Positions 1 to 6,609 of a stretch of 8,841 nt of DNA are shown here, in pieces. Under the pieces are notes generated by a model. The model did not search any database. It was not told the origin of the DNA and saw only the letters and a list, made by a program, of their open reading frames with translations. Each line of letters begins with the position of its first letter. The first letter of the stretch is position 1. The DNA is taken from assembly GCA_013698495.1 (NCBI GenBank), contig JACCUV010000420.1, positions 1 to 8,841 of the forward strand, read 5' to 3'. Both the position numbers and the translations under genes were made by a program. This DNA comes from Chloroflexia bacterium. Its GTDB lineage: Bacteria; Chloroflexota; Chloroflexia; Thermomicrobiales; UBA6265.

Positions 1-955
1 TACCTGCGCCGATTGGTACCGGGCCAAAACCGATTGGGATGTTCCTACCGAACGGGTCCACTCCATTCCCGATGTACTCAAGGGGCTGGAAATCACCCTT
101 CAGCTCTTCGCCCCCAAAGGCGGAAAAGTCATCGTCCCGACCCCCGCCTACATGCCGTTCCTGATGGCGCCCGAGCGGCAGCGGCGCGAGTTGGTTCAGG
201 TCCCAATGCAACAGAAAGACGGCCGGTGGGTGTACGATCTGGATGCGATCGACGCCGCCTTCGCCGATGGCGGCGAGGTGTTGATCCTCTGCAACCCGTT
301 CAACCCGATTGGGCGGGTGATGACGCGTGACGAGATGCTGGCGATCAGCGAGATCGTTGACAGGCATGGCGGACGGGTCTTCTCCGACGAAATCCACGCA
401 CCGATCATCTATGAAAGTCGCGCCCACGTCCCGTACGCCTCGATTTCCGAGGTCGCCGCCGGTCACACGATCACCGCGATCGCCGCTTCCAAGGCGTGGA
501 ACCTGGCTGGTCTCAAATGCGCCCAAATCGTGCTTTCCAACGATGCCGATGTCGCAATCTGGGAAGAGGATGGCGGGTTCTCTGGGCATGGCGCCTCGAC
601 GCTGGGTGTGATCGCCAGCATCGCCGCCTACAACACTGGCCAGGATTGGCTGGATGAGGTGATCGACTACCTCGACGGCAACCGACGGTTGCTCGCCGAA
701 ATGACGGCCGAGCTGATGCCAGAGGTGAAATACGGGATGCCCGAAGGAACGTATCTCGCCTGGCTCGACTTCAAGGAAACCGCGGTCGATTGCGACCTCG
801 CGACCTTCTTCCGCGAGACGGCGCGGGTGGCGCTGGTCGATGGCGGCGCCTGCGGTGAAGTCGGCGAACGCTGCGCGCGGTTTAACTTCGCGATGCCGCG
901 TCCGATGCTCGCCCAGGCGATCGAGCAAATGGCCACCGCCCTCCGCGCAATCTAG
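1..955 (+). CDS. MalY/PatB-family PLP-dependent aminotransferase / cystathionine beta-lyase, 5'-truncated by the window edge
   Basis: This is the C-terminal ~317 residues of a fold-type I PLP enzyme. The first complete codon is at position 2 and the frame is open to the left, so the true start lies outside the window; full-length relatives are about 380-400 residues. Family marks in order are: PTPAYMPF (substrate-side loop), NPFNPIGR (the family's NPHNPTGR block, here with Phe and Ile substitutions), FSDEIHAPIIY (Asp that pairs with the PLP pyridine nitrogen), and ASKAWNLAGLK, whose lysine codon at 491-493 should form the PLP Schiff base. ARFNFAMPRP near the end carries the arginine expected to hold the substrate carboxylate. 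The IH after SDE and the SKAWNLAGL block favour MalY/PatB over plain aspartate aminotransferases. The likely reaction is C-S beta-elimination from cystathionine or related cysteine conjugates in the cytoplasm; transamination of another amino acid cannot be excluded. The stop is TAG at 953-955, 51 bp before the next gene on the same strand, so co-transcription is possible. Confidence 0.9.
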   Translation, partial: TCADWYRAKTDWDVPTERVHSIPDVLKGLEITLQLFAPKGGKVIVPTPAYMPFLMAPERQRRELVQVPMQQKDGRWVYDLDAIDAAFADGGEVLILCNPFNPIGRVMTRDEMLAISEIVDRHGGRVFSDEIHAPIIYESRAHVPYASISEVAAGHTITAIAASKAWNLAGLKCAQIVLSNDADVAIWEEDGGFSGHGASTLGVIASIAAYNTGQDWLDEVIDYLDGNRRLLAEMTAELMPEVKYGMPEGTYLAWLDFKETAVDCDLATFFRETARVALVDGGACGEVGERCARFNFAMPRPMLAQAIEQMATALRAI

Positions 956-1006
956 ATTTCCGAAACGCATCGACTGACCCTTGTATCCGAGATCAGAGGT
1001 GTAGAG

Positions 1007-2116
1007 ATGGCTGAAGTCGTGCTGTTCCATCACGCGCAGGGGCAGACTCCCGGTGTCATTGCCTTTGCCGATCGGCTGCGCCAGTCGGGGCATACCGTGC
1101 ACACGCCCGACTTGTTCGGTGGCCGCACCTTCGACACCGTTGAGCAGGGAGTAGCCCATGCCGGAGAGATCGGTTTCGGCGAGATTATCGAGCGGGGAGT
1201 CCGCGCGGTCGAGGGGCTGCCCACCGAGTTGGTCTACGCCGGTTTCTCCCTCGGCGTGCTCCCGGCCCAGCGTCTCGCCCAGACGCGAGCCGGCGTCAGG
1301 GGCGCCCTCTTGTTTCACGCTTGCGTTCCGGTGTCGGAGTTCAGCGCCGCCTGGCCTGAAGGTGTACCGGTGCAGGTGCATGCGATGGACGCCGACCCGT
1401 ACTTTGTCGACGACGGCGATATCGATGCCGCCCGCGCACTGATCGAGGACGCCGTGGACGCCGAGCTGTTTCTCTATCCGGGCAACCAGCACCTGTTCGC
1501 CGACAACAGCCTGCCGTCATACGACGCGTCCGCCGCCGAACTGTTGGCGGAGCGGGTGATCGGCTTTCTCGACCGCGTCATGGATCTGGACGAGCATGGG
1601 CGTCCGGAACCGCCCCACGCGGGCGACGAGAACTCCACCCTCCTCGGTTTCCTGGAGTACCAACGCGCGACGCTGGCCTGGAAGTGCCGCGGACTGGATG
1701 CAGCTGGTCTGCGGGCAACGGTCGGCGCCTCGTCGCTCACTCTGGGAGGTATGCTCAAGCACCTTGCTTGGGTCGAGGACTACTGGTTTTCACGGAGACT
1801 GCACAGGCGGGATGCGGCGCCACCGTGGGATACGGTGGACTGGGATGTAGACCCCAACTGGGATTTCCACTCGGCAGCCCAGGACAGCCCTGAACAGCTC
1901 AACGCGATCTGGCGGGAGGCGGTGGCGCGCTCGCGCTCACGAATCGCGGAAGCACTGGTGGAAGGCGGCCTGTCCATGTCGGCCGCGCGTCCCTGGTCAG
2001 ACGGCCGGGCGCCAAGCCTGCGCTGGATCGTGGTTCACATGATCGAGGAATACGCGCGGCACAATGGCCATGCCGACCTGATCCGGGAGTCGGTCGACGG
2101 CGAGACCGGGGAGTAG
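1007..2116 (+). CDS. Fusion of dienelactone-hydrolase-like alpha/beta hydrolase and DinB/DUF664 domain
   Basis: The 369-residue protein has two domains. Residues 1-192 look like a small dienelactone-hydrolase (DLH) fold: an FHHAQG strand-loop near the N-terminus, a nucleophile elbow GFSLGV with Ser81 (classical DLH uses Cys), acidic residues at Asp128/Asp130, and His162 in GNQHLF as the likely catalytic histidine. A short linker (about 193-208) leads to a DinB/DUF664 four-helix bundle at about 209-365, with GGMLKHLAWVEDYWF (His252) and HMIEEYARHNGHADLIRE (His344, His352, His355). These are placed like the metal-binding histidines of the DinB superfamily. That superfamily includes metal-dependent thiol transferases (bacillithiol, mycothiol) and many uncharacterised members. 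The ATG at 1007 has AGAGGT at 995-1000, six bases upstream, which supports this start. Substrates are unknown; hydrolysis of an ester or thioester coupled to thiol conjugation is only a guess. It may share a transcript with the upstream PLP enzyme. Confidence 0.88.
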   Translation: MAEVVLFHHAQGQTPGVIAFADRLRQSGHTVHTPDLFGGRTFDTVEQGVAHAGEIGFGEIIERGVRAVEGLPTELVYAGFSLGVLPAQRLAQTRAGVRGALLFHACVPVSEFSAAWPEGVPVQVHAMDADPYFVDDGDIDAARALIEDAVDAELFLYPGNQHLFADNSLPSYDASAAELLAERVIGFLDRVMDLDEHGRPEPPHAGDENSTLLGFLEYQRATLAWKCRGLDAAGLRATVGASSLTLGGMLKHLAWVEDYWFSRRLHRRDAAPPWDTVDWDVDPNWDFHSAAQDSPEQLNAIWREAVARSRSRIAEALVEGGLSMSAARPWSDGRAPSLRWIVVHMIEEYARHNGHADLIRESVDGETGE

Positions 2117-2147
2117 CGAAGACCGAGCGGATCTCGCCGCGCCAGGG

Positions 2148-3356
2148 TCACGAGTCCGGGGTTGCGACCAATGCGCTCTCCTTGTCGTCGCCATCCGCCC
2201 GGTCACGAAGAAGAGTCTCCAACGCGATCACAATTGTGGCGACAGCCGCAATCGTCCACGGAATAGCATCGAGAGTGGTCCGGCCCGCCAGGATGCCGGC
2301 CAGGGTCGGGATTGTCGCCCCACCGAGCACGGCGGCGCTGACCTGGAACCCGATCGCGTGCAACGAGACGTTCGAGCCGAGCCGACGCGGCGTGAGCGAC
2401 ATCAGGGTCGGGAACAGCGGAGCCATCGCCAGGCCAAAGACGAGGAGACCGGCCTGGAACATCCACACCTGATCGCGCGTCATCATCGCGGCCCCGACCA
2501 CCAGCCCGAGCGTCCCGCTCTGGATCAACCTTGCCGGTTGGAGACTTCGGAGGAGCGGTGGCAGCACGAGCCGGCCCAAGGCGATCATGCCCCAGTAGAA
2601 ACCCGCCCACAGACCGGCCACACCCGGTTCGATGTCGAACTTTTCGAACAGCATGGTGAACGACCACGCCCCGGCCGCCGCCTCGATTCCGGTCATGAAG
2701 AAGAAGAGCGCGATCTGGATCCAGACCAGGGGTTGGCGCAGCACGTGGCTGACCGTCGCCGTCGGCGACTTCGATTCGTGATCCTGGTGGACGCCATCGT
2801 CCCAACTGCTGACGGTGAAAATGAAGGCGATCGCCATCAGGAAGGTCGCCCCGGCGACAATTGTGTAGCCGATTCGCCAACTGGCGTCGGCGGCGAGGAC
2901 CCCGGCCATGATGAACGGACCGATCATCGCCCCGATCCCGAAGAAGGCGTGGAGCCAGTTCATGACGGTCACCGAGAAGTGCTCGGCGGCGTAAAAATTG
3001 AGCCCGGCGTCGACGGCGCCGGAACCGAACCCGATGAGGGCCGCGACGACCATCAGGAACCAGAATCCGGGCGATGCGGCGTACCCGATCAGACCGATCG
3101 AGACCGCGGCCGTGCTCGTCGCCAGCAACCGCCCGACGCCCAGCAGTTCGATCGCCTTGCCGGCGAACGCTCCCGACGTGAAGTACCCGAATCCCGAGGC
3201 GAAGAGGATGAACCCGAGATCGGCGCGGGCGCGCCCGAATGTGTCCTGAATCGACGGCCAGGCCACGCCCAGCACGGCATCGGGAAGCCCGATGCTGATG
3301 AAGGCGAGGAAGGCGACGAACAGCAGCATCGAGAACCCGGATTGCGTTTTGGTCAT
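2148..3356 (-). CDS. MFS transporter, 12 transmembrane helices, possibly FucP/sugar-symporter-like
   Basis: The 402-residue integral membrane protein has about twelve hydrophobic segments, at roughly 9-34, 47-70, 76-93, 98-120, 133-155, 162-182, 210-232, 245-268, 278-293, 298-318, 333-357 and 364-384. The longest hydrophilic loop (about 183-208, rich in Asp, His and Lys) sits between helices 6 and 7, as expected for the two six-helix halves of the major facilitator superfamily. ISIGLPDAVLGVAWPS in helix 1 and NWLHAFFGIGAMIGPF in helix 5 recall the fucose/sugar permease-like branch. That is a resemblance rather than proof, and the substrate is unknown. The N-terminus has no cleavable signal. 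The ATG at 3356 has only a weak AGG upstream; Met10 is an alternative start. The gene converges on the hydrolase-DinB gene, with 31 bp between stops and no clear terminator. The opposite strand holds long open frames that are GC-bias shadows. Confidence 0.9.
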   Translation of the reverse strand: MTKTQSGFSMLLFVAFLAFISIGLPDAVLGVAWPSIQDTFGRARADLGFILFASGFGYFTSGAFAGKAIELLGVGRLLATSTAAVSIGLIGYAASPGFWFLMVVAALIGFGSGAVDAGLNFYAAEHFSVTVMNWLHAFFGIGAMIGPFIMAGVLAADASWRIGYTIVAGATFLMAIAFIFTVSSWDDGVHQDHESKSPTATVSHVLRQPLVWIQIALFFFMTGIEAAAGAWSFTMLFEKFDIEPGVAGLWAGFYWGMIALGRLVLPPLLRSLQPARLIQSGTLGLVVGAAMMTRDQVWMFQAGLLVFGLAMAPLFPTLMSLTPRRLGSNVSLHAIGFQVSAAVLGGATIPTLAGILAGRTTLDAIPWTIAAVATIVIALETLLRDRADGDDKESALVATPDS

Positions 3357-3631
3357 TGGCGCCTGGCTCTTGGGGGAGCGCTGAAGGTGCCGATCCCCAT
3401 TCGTTTTCGAACGCGATGGGTGATACGGCCGCGGGAGGGACTTTCAGTCCCCTCACACCTCAACTAGCGGTGGATCCGGATCGTATCGGGAAGATTTCTG
3501 CGCCGACGGCCACGTCGACCACAGTATACGAGCTTCAATGCGCGGAATGATCGAAATAGAACCGGAGCAAGTCGAGGTACCCGCCGTAGCCGGCGTCCGA
3601 CTGGCGCTGCGAGTCCATCGAGCGGGAACAG
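3357..3631. other. Intergenic region between divergent MFS and hicB-like genes
   Basis: This 275-bp region should hold promoters for both neighbours. A TATACT hexamer reads on the minus strand over 3523-3528 and could serve as a -10 element for the transporter, but I see no good -35 at 16-18 bp. A weak plus-strand pair, TTCAAT (3534-3539) and TAGAAC with a 17-bp spacer, could serve the hicB-like gene. A 10-bp self-complementary GATCCGGATC lies at 3473-3482. No convincing protein-coding gene was found; the open frames here have codon use unlike the neighbouring genes. Confidence 0.4.
3435..3454. repeat. Short hairpin upstream of the MFS gene
   Basis: GGGACT (3437-3442) and AGTCCC (3446-3451) are perfectly complementary around a TTC loop. 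Flanking GAGG/CCTC can lengthen the stem if one base bulges. It lies 80-100 bp upstream of the transporter start, in its presumed leader. There is no T-run, so it is not a clear terminator. It could be a leader structure or chance. Confidence 0.3.
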
Positions 3632-4171
3632 ATGTTGGGGATTCGTGCGCTCTTCCTACCATGCATTCGACGAAAGGTCCCGATTCTGGACGCATCCGGA
3701 TGGACGCTCGATCACCTATGCGCTGGTGAATGGGCGGCGGCTCAAACGGGTGGCGGTTACAGCATCGTTTTCCCCGACCTGCCCGGCGTCACTTCGTGGG
3801 CGCCGACGCTCGAGGACGTCGCCAAAAATGTTCGCGAGGCGCTGGAGGTCACATTCGACGTGGCGGAGCTGCATGGCATGCTTGTGGCCGGGCCGTCTAA
3901 CTATCCCGAAGTCGGGGTGATTCGACTCGACGGCGAGCAGCGGCCAGGGGCCGATCCCGCCAGTCCCTTGTTTTCCGCCGCCGAGGCGGCGGACCGACTC
4001 GGAGTCTCGCGCCGCCAGCTCAACGCCAAGGCGCAGCGGCTGGGCGTCGGCCGCAAGATTGGCATGCAGCGCGTTTTCACCGAAGCGGAGATCGAATTGG
4101 TCCGTCCCCGACCGACACGTGGCCGGCCGCGCAAGGTTGAGCCAGTCGTCGCCCGCTCGGCGCCGACATAA
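3632..4171 (+). CDS. HicB-like protein with C-terminal helix-turn-helix and AT-hook-like tail
   Basis: The 179-residue protein carries a HicB-type antitoxin core at about residues 40-85: GGGYSIVFPDLPGVTSW followed by TLEDVAKNVREALEVTF, the strand-plus-helix signature of the family. Residues about 112-157 form a predicted MerR/excisionase-like helix-turn-helix (FSAAEAADRLGVSRRQLNAKA, then a wing-like GRKIGMQRVFTEAEIELV). The tail contains TRGRPRK (162-168), an AT-hook-like minor-groove motif. HicB proteins neutralise the HicA mRNA interferase and repress their own operon, so a DNA-binding tail fits. No intact hicA is adjacent, so this may be an orphan regulator. The start is uncertain: ATG 3632 has only GGGA at 3624-3627, and the first ~37 codons have poor GC3 and no family match. 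The real start may be elsewhere, or the 5' end may be frameshifted. It converges on the GNAT gene. Confidence 0.75.
   Translation: MLGIRALFLPCIRRKVPILDASGWTLDHLCAGEWAAAQTGGGYSIVFPDLPGVTSWAPTLEDVAKNVREALEVTFDVAELHGMLVAGPSNYPEVGVIRLDGEQRPGADPASPLFSAAEAADRLGVSRRQLNAKAQRLGVGRKIGMQRVFTEAEIELVRPRPTRGRPRKVEPVVARSAPT
3636..3758 (+). pseudogene. Possible degenerate hicA fragment, out of frame with the hicB-like gene
   Basis: The frame starting at 3636 reads WGFVRSS... and then FWTHPDGRSIT...GRRLKR (about 3687-3755). HicA toxins typically carry a GSHxxF/HPDGR segment followed by a short beta-strand pair and a GRELKRG-like turn, and the spacing from HPDGR to the LKR turn here matches my memory of that pattern. 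hicA normally sits directly before hicB, which is where this fragment lies. It lacks a start with a ribosome site, a clean GSH block and the C-terminal helix, so if real it is a remnant. The similarity is short and judged by eye; coincidence in a GC-rich third frame is a real alternative. Confidence 0.22.
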
Positions 4172-4208
4172 CCACGAGCTCACTGGGCCTTCAAGGAATT
4201 CGGATTGA

Positions 4209-4224
4209 ACGTTGGTCGCAACGT
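4209..4224. terminator. Candidate bidirectional terminator hairpin between convergent genes
   Basis: ACGTTG and CAACGT pair perfectly around a GTCG tetraloop, 37 bp after the hicB-like stop and directly beside the GNAT stop codon. The stem is only 6 bp and no strong T-run follows on either strand, so this is weak support for termination. Confidence 0.25.
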
Positions 4225-4225
4225 G

Positions 4226-4735
4226 CTACGTTTCCAACCTGGTCGTGGTATCTGCCTGGCCCGAAACTAATTCGAACAGGAATTCCGCGATTTCTTCGCC
4301 CCGCGCATTGGCGTACCCCCGTTCCTCGCCAACAATGGCGAATCCGCACTTCTCGAGCACCCGGATCGAGCCACGATTGTCGGTTGCGGCGCGGGCTCGC
4401 AGCGGTCGATGCGCGAACTGGCTGAGGAACACGTTGAGCGCATGAGTCGCAATCCCCTGACCCCAGAGTTCCCGATCGATCCAGTAGCTCACCTCTGGCA
4501 CGCCATCGCTCTCGTAAGCGAGTACGTAGCCGGCCACGGCGCCATCTTGCTCGATGGTGCGAATGGGCACGGGTGGGTCCGCGAGAATTCGGCGCCAATG
4601 AGCGTCGAACGCGGCACGGTCGTCCGGATCTGGCGCCGTGAACGCCGCCATCCGCGCCGCTTCCGGGTCACGCTGGTATTCGAAGAACCGCTCGAGGTCG
4701 CTGGCCACGACCTCGCGGAGTTTGAGTTCGTTCAC
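4226..4735 (-). CDS. GNAT family N-acetyltransferase, RimJ/RimL-like
   Basis: From the GTG at 4735 the protein is 169 residues, the usual size for a single GNAT domain. It opens with NELKLREVVASDLERFFEYQ, the typical first strand and helix of RimJ/RimL-type enzymes. The central EVSYWIDRELWGQGIATHAL (81-100) supplies the acetyl-CoA pyrophosphate loop (GQGIAT). DNRGSIRVLEKCGFAIVGEE (119-138) is the conserved Asn-x-x-Ser...LEKxGF block. It should transfer acetyl from acetyl-CoA to an amine in the cytoplasm; the acceptor (ribosomal protein, antibiotic, metabolite) is unknown. An ATG at 4813 would add 26 residues, but that stretch has low GC3, no Shine-Dalgarno and no family match. The GTG has a GGGTGGGG run just upstream, though spaced tightly. 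It follows the DAHP synthase gene by 92 bp on the same strand, so co-transcription is possible. Nothing ties it to aromatic synthesis. Confidence 0.85.
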   Translation of the reverse strand: MNELKLREVVASDLERFFEYQRDPEAARMAAFTAPDPDDRAAFDAHWRRILADPPVPIRTIEQDGAVAGYVLAYESDGVPEVSYWIDRELWGQGIATHALNVFLSQFAHRPLRARAATDNRGSIRVLEKCGFAIVGEERGYANARGEEIAEFLFELVSGQADTTTRLET

Positions 4736-4827
4736 AACCCCACCCAGTGCTGTCGCCAAGGATGCGCAAATCCCGATGGAATCTGCTTTGAGTTCGGCCC
4801 TCGCCTTTGACATATGGGAACGGGAGC

Positions 4828-5868
4828 CTAGACGCCCGCGCCAGCCGGAATTGGCAACGATCGGCCCACGGCTTGCGAGACCGCGCTGATCTTCGGCATC
4901 AGCGCGGCGAATTCGTCGAAGTCCAGCGACTGCGCGCCATCCGACATCGCGAGATCGGGATTCGGGTGGACTTCGATCATCAGGCCATCGGCCCCGGCCG
5001 CGACTCCGGCCAGCGCCAGGGCGCCCACCAGAGGTCGCTTGCCCGCGGCGTGGCTGGGGTCGATGAAGACCGGCAAGTGCGACATGCTTTGCAAGACAGG
5101 AACTGCGCTGACATCGAGCGTGTTGCGGGTGGCGTTCTCGAAGGTTCTGATTCCGCGCTCGCAGAGGATCACGTTCGGATTGCCCTGGGCCATCACGTAC
5201 TCGGCGGCCAACAGCCATTCCTCAATCAACAGCGAGAGACCGCGCTTGAGCATGACCGGTTTGTTGGCCTTGCCGACTTCCTCCAGCAGCAGATAGTTCT
5301 GGCAATTGCGGGCGCCGATCTGGAAGATGTCCGTGTACTGGCCAACGACCTCGACATCGGAAGGGGTCATCACCTCGGTGATAATCTTGAGTCCGGTTTC
5401 CTCACGCGCTGTGGCCAGAATTTCGAGTCCCTTCACACCCATGCCGCGAAACTCATACGGAGATGTCCGTGGTTTATACGCTCCGCCTCGCAGCAGCTTC
5501 GCGCCGAGGGCCTTGACGGCCCGCGCCGATTCCATCACCTGTTCTTCAGATTCCACAGAGCAGGGACCGGCGATGACCGTGACCTCATCGCTCCCGATCT
5601 CAACATCGTCGATCCGGATCACAGTCTTCTGAGGGTGGAAATCCCAACCGGCCAGTTTGTATTTTTTTGAAACACGGACGACCCGTTCGACTCCGGGCAT
5701 GACCTCGAACATTTCATCGAGGGAAGGCGGCAGCGGCAATCCAACCACGCCCACGATCGCCTGGCCCTCGCCGATGATCGGGTGCGCCTGGAGACCGAGC
5801 TCCTCGATCCGTGCAATGACCGGTGTGATGACGTCTCGTTCCGTGCCGGTCTTCATAATGATGATCAT
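4828..5868 (-). CDS. aroF: 3-deoxy-7-phosphoheptulonate (DAHP) synthase, type I-beta with N-terminal ferredoxin-like domain
   Basis: The enzyme condenses phosphoenolpyruvate with erythrose 4-phosphate, the first step of the shikimate pathway. From ATG 5868 it is 346 residues, close to Thermotoga-type enzymes. Residues 1-70 form the small ferredoxin-like regulatory domain (MIIIMKTG...), known in relatives to bind feedback inhibitors such as tyrosine. The (beta/alpha)8 barrel follows: VIAGPCSVES (Cys103, metal), LLRGGAYKPRTSPYEFRG (124-141, substrate phosphate loop), VMLKRGLS (205-212), CERGIRTFENATRNTLD (236-252), IDPSHAAGKR (269-278, His273 metal) and EVHPNPD (299-305). The key residues I can check look intact. 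ATG 5868 has GGAG at 5877-5880 with an 8-base spacer and matches the family N-terminus. A start at ATG 5961 would add 31 residues and sit 2 bp after the aroH stop, which suggests translational coupling if used. It lies directly downstream of aroH. Confidence 0.95.
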   Translation of the reverse strand: MIIIMKTGTERDVITPVIARIEELGLQAHPIIGEGQAIVGVVGLPLPPSLDEMFEVMPGVERVVRVSKKYKLAGWDFHPQKTVIRIDDVEIGSDEVTVIAGPCSVESEEQVMESARAVKALGAKLLRGGAYKPRTSPYEFRGMGVKGLEILATAREETGLKIITEVMTPSDVEVVGQYTDIFQIGARNCQNYLLLEEVGKANKPVMLKRGLSLLIEEWLLAAEYVMAQGNPNVILCERGIRTFENATRNTLDVSAVPVLQSMSHLPVFIDPSHAAGKRPLVGALALAGVAAGADGLMIEVHPNPDLAMSDGAQSLDFDEFAALMPKISAVSQAVGRSLPIPAGAGV

Positions 5869-5963
5869 GTTCGTGGCTCCGATAATGTCCAAGAGGCCAG
5901 AAAGCGAAATCGGGTTCCAGGGGATCGCGGTATCCCTGAATGTCAGCTCGTCGATGCTCATGG

Positions 5964-6410
5964 TCAATTCACCACCGGCACGGCGGCGACATCGGCTTCG
6001 TTCGGCGAGGGGGATTCGGCTCCGAGCACGGACGCTAGTTCGATGTCGGTGATGCCCCACTCCGGCCGAAGCTGTTTCGCGCCCTTGAGGTACACATGAC
6101 GCATCTCCGACGCTCGGCGCGTCGTGTTGACATGAACCAGCACCCGCACCGCTTTTTGCAGCGAACCTGGCACCGCCATTTCGTGTGTGCAAATCATTGG
6201 CACCTCGGTCCAGCCGAACTCGCGTGCGGCGAGCGCGGGAAACCACGCCGTGAGGTCCGGCGTGGTCGTGAAGACGGCGCTGGCGATGTCGTCGGGAGCG
6301 ATGTCGTTCAACTGGATCAGAACCTTCACAAGTTCTTCGGTGGCTTCGAGAATGTCCTCGGCTGTGTTCGCGGCGGAGGTGGTCGCCCCGCGGATTCCCC
6401 GGCAAATCAT
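5964..6410 (-). CDS. aroH: Chorismate mutase, AroH type
   Basis: The enzyme rearranges chorismate to prephenate, the committed step to phenylalanine and tyrosine. The 148-residue protein aligns with the Bacillus subtilis AroH fold. MICRGIRGATT keeps Arg7; PDLTAWFPALAARE keeps Phe57 and Arg63 (but Leu at B. subtilis Lys60); ICTHEM gives Cys74 and Glu77; KAVRV gives Arg89; MRHVYLKGAKQLRP gives Tyr107. These match Cys75, Glu78, Arg90 and Tyr108 of the B. subtilis enzyme with a one-residue shift, so the active site looks complete. A tail of about 20 residues (AESPSPNEADVAAVPVVN at the end) goes beyond the usual ~127 residues. The ATG at 6410 has TGAGG at 6416-6420, five bases upstream; ATG 6434 would add eight residues. 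The stop is just upstream of an in-frame-start option for the DAHP synthase, so the two genes form an operon. Confidence 0.93.
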   Translation of the reverse strand: MICRGIRGATTSAANTAEDILEATEELVKVLIQLNDIAPDDIASAVFTTTPDLTAWFPALAAREFGWTEVPMICTHEMAVPGSLQKAVRVLVHVNTTRRASEMRHVYLKGAKQLRPEWGITDIELASVLGAESPSPNEADVAAVPVVN

Positions 6411-6434
6411 CGGCGCCTCACGCTGTGTTGTCAT

Positions 6435-6609
6435 CCGTGACTGTACTCCGTTGCCGAATTTGGGCATGATCCATGATGTCGGGGAATAGTATGCCCGAGA
6501 TGGGGAAGATTGTCGCGAGGGAACGGGCGTGCCGACGCACCCATCCGAGCATGCCGGGAGAACAGGGCGAAATGATACAACGGCAACCCGGCAGGGGCTG
6601 CCAGTACAA
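6435..6609 (-). promoter_or_regulatory. Probable promoter region of the aroH-aroF operon
   Basis: This 175-bp gap separates the nucleotidyltransferase stop from aroH. On the minus strand a CATACT hexamer (rc of AGTATG, about 6488-6493) with GCGACA about 18 bp upstream is the best -10/-35 candidate; both are imperfect. I see no T-box, tryptophan-rich leader peptide or other attenuator. Confidence 0.3.
6588..6604 (-). terminator. Candidate hairpin terminator after the nucleotidyltransferase gene
   Basis: On the minus strand CTGGCAG-CCC-CTGCCGG can fold into a 7-bp GC-rich stem (one T·G wobble) with a 3-base loop, starting 6 bases after the stop codon at 6610. The bases after it (GTTGCCGTTGTATC) are only moderately T-rich, so intrinsic termination is plausible but not certain. 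Confidence 0.35.

Noticed and set aside
956..1006. Possible separate promoter before the hydrolase-DinB gene
   Set aside because: No recognisable -35/-10 pair in 51 bp; only the ribosome site is clear.
2117..2147. Possible terminator between the convergent hydrolase-DinB and MFS genes
   Set aside because: Only 31 bp and no convincing stem with a T-run on either strand.
2203..3467. Long open frames on both strands over the MFS gene (a 369-residue plus-strand frame and a 417-residue minus-strand frame)
   Set aside because: Their translations are Arg/Asp/Gly/Pro-rich low-complexity shadows without domains, while the 2148-3356 minus frame has twelve clear membrane helices.
3548..3680. Small minus-strand frame ending in GGYLDLLRFYFDHSAH
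   Set aside because: Looks protein-like for a few residues, but it is short, lacks a ribosome site or known motif, and overlaps the hicB-like 5' end.
4814..5218. 5' extension of the GNAT frame (total 330 residues)
   Set aside because: The extra part overlaps aroF out of frame and is Arg/Gly-rich shadow sequence; the GNAT domain begins at 4735.
4807..5670. Plus-strand 287-residue open frame opposite aroF
   Set aside because: It is antisense to a DAHP synthase with all conserved motifs; its translation has no recognisable domain.
5962..6405. 5' extension of the aroF frame (total 525 residues)
   Set aside because: It runs out of frame through aroH, which has conserved catalytic residues; the extension has no domain.
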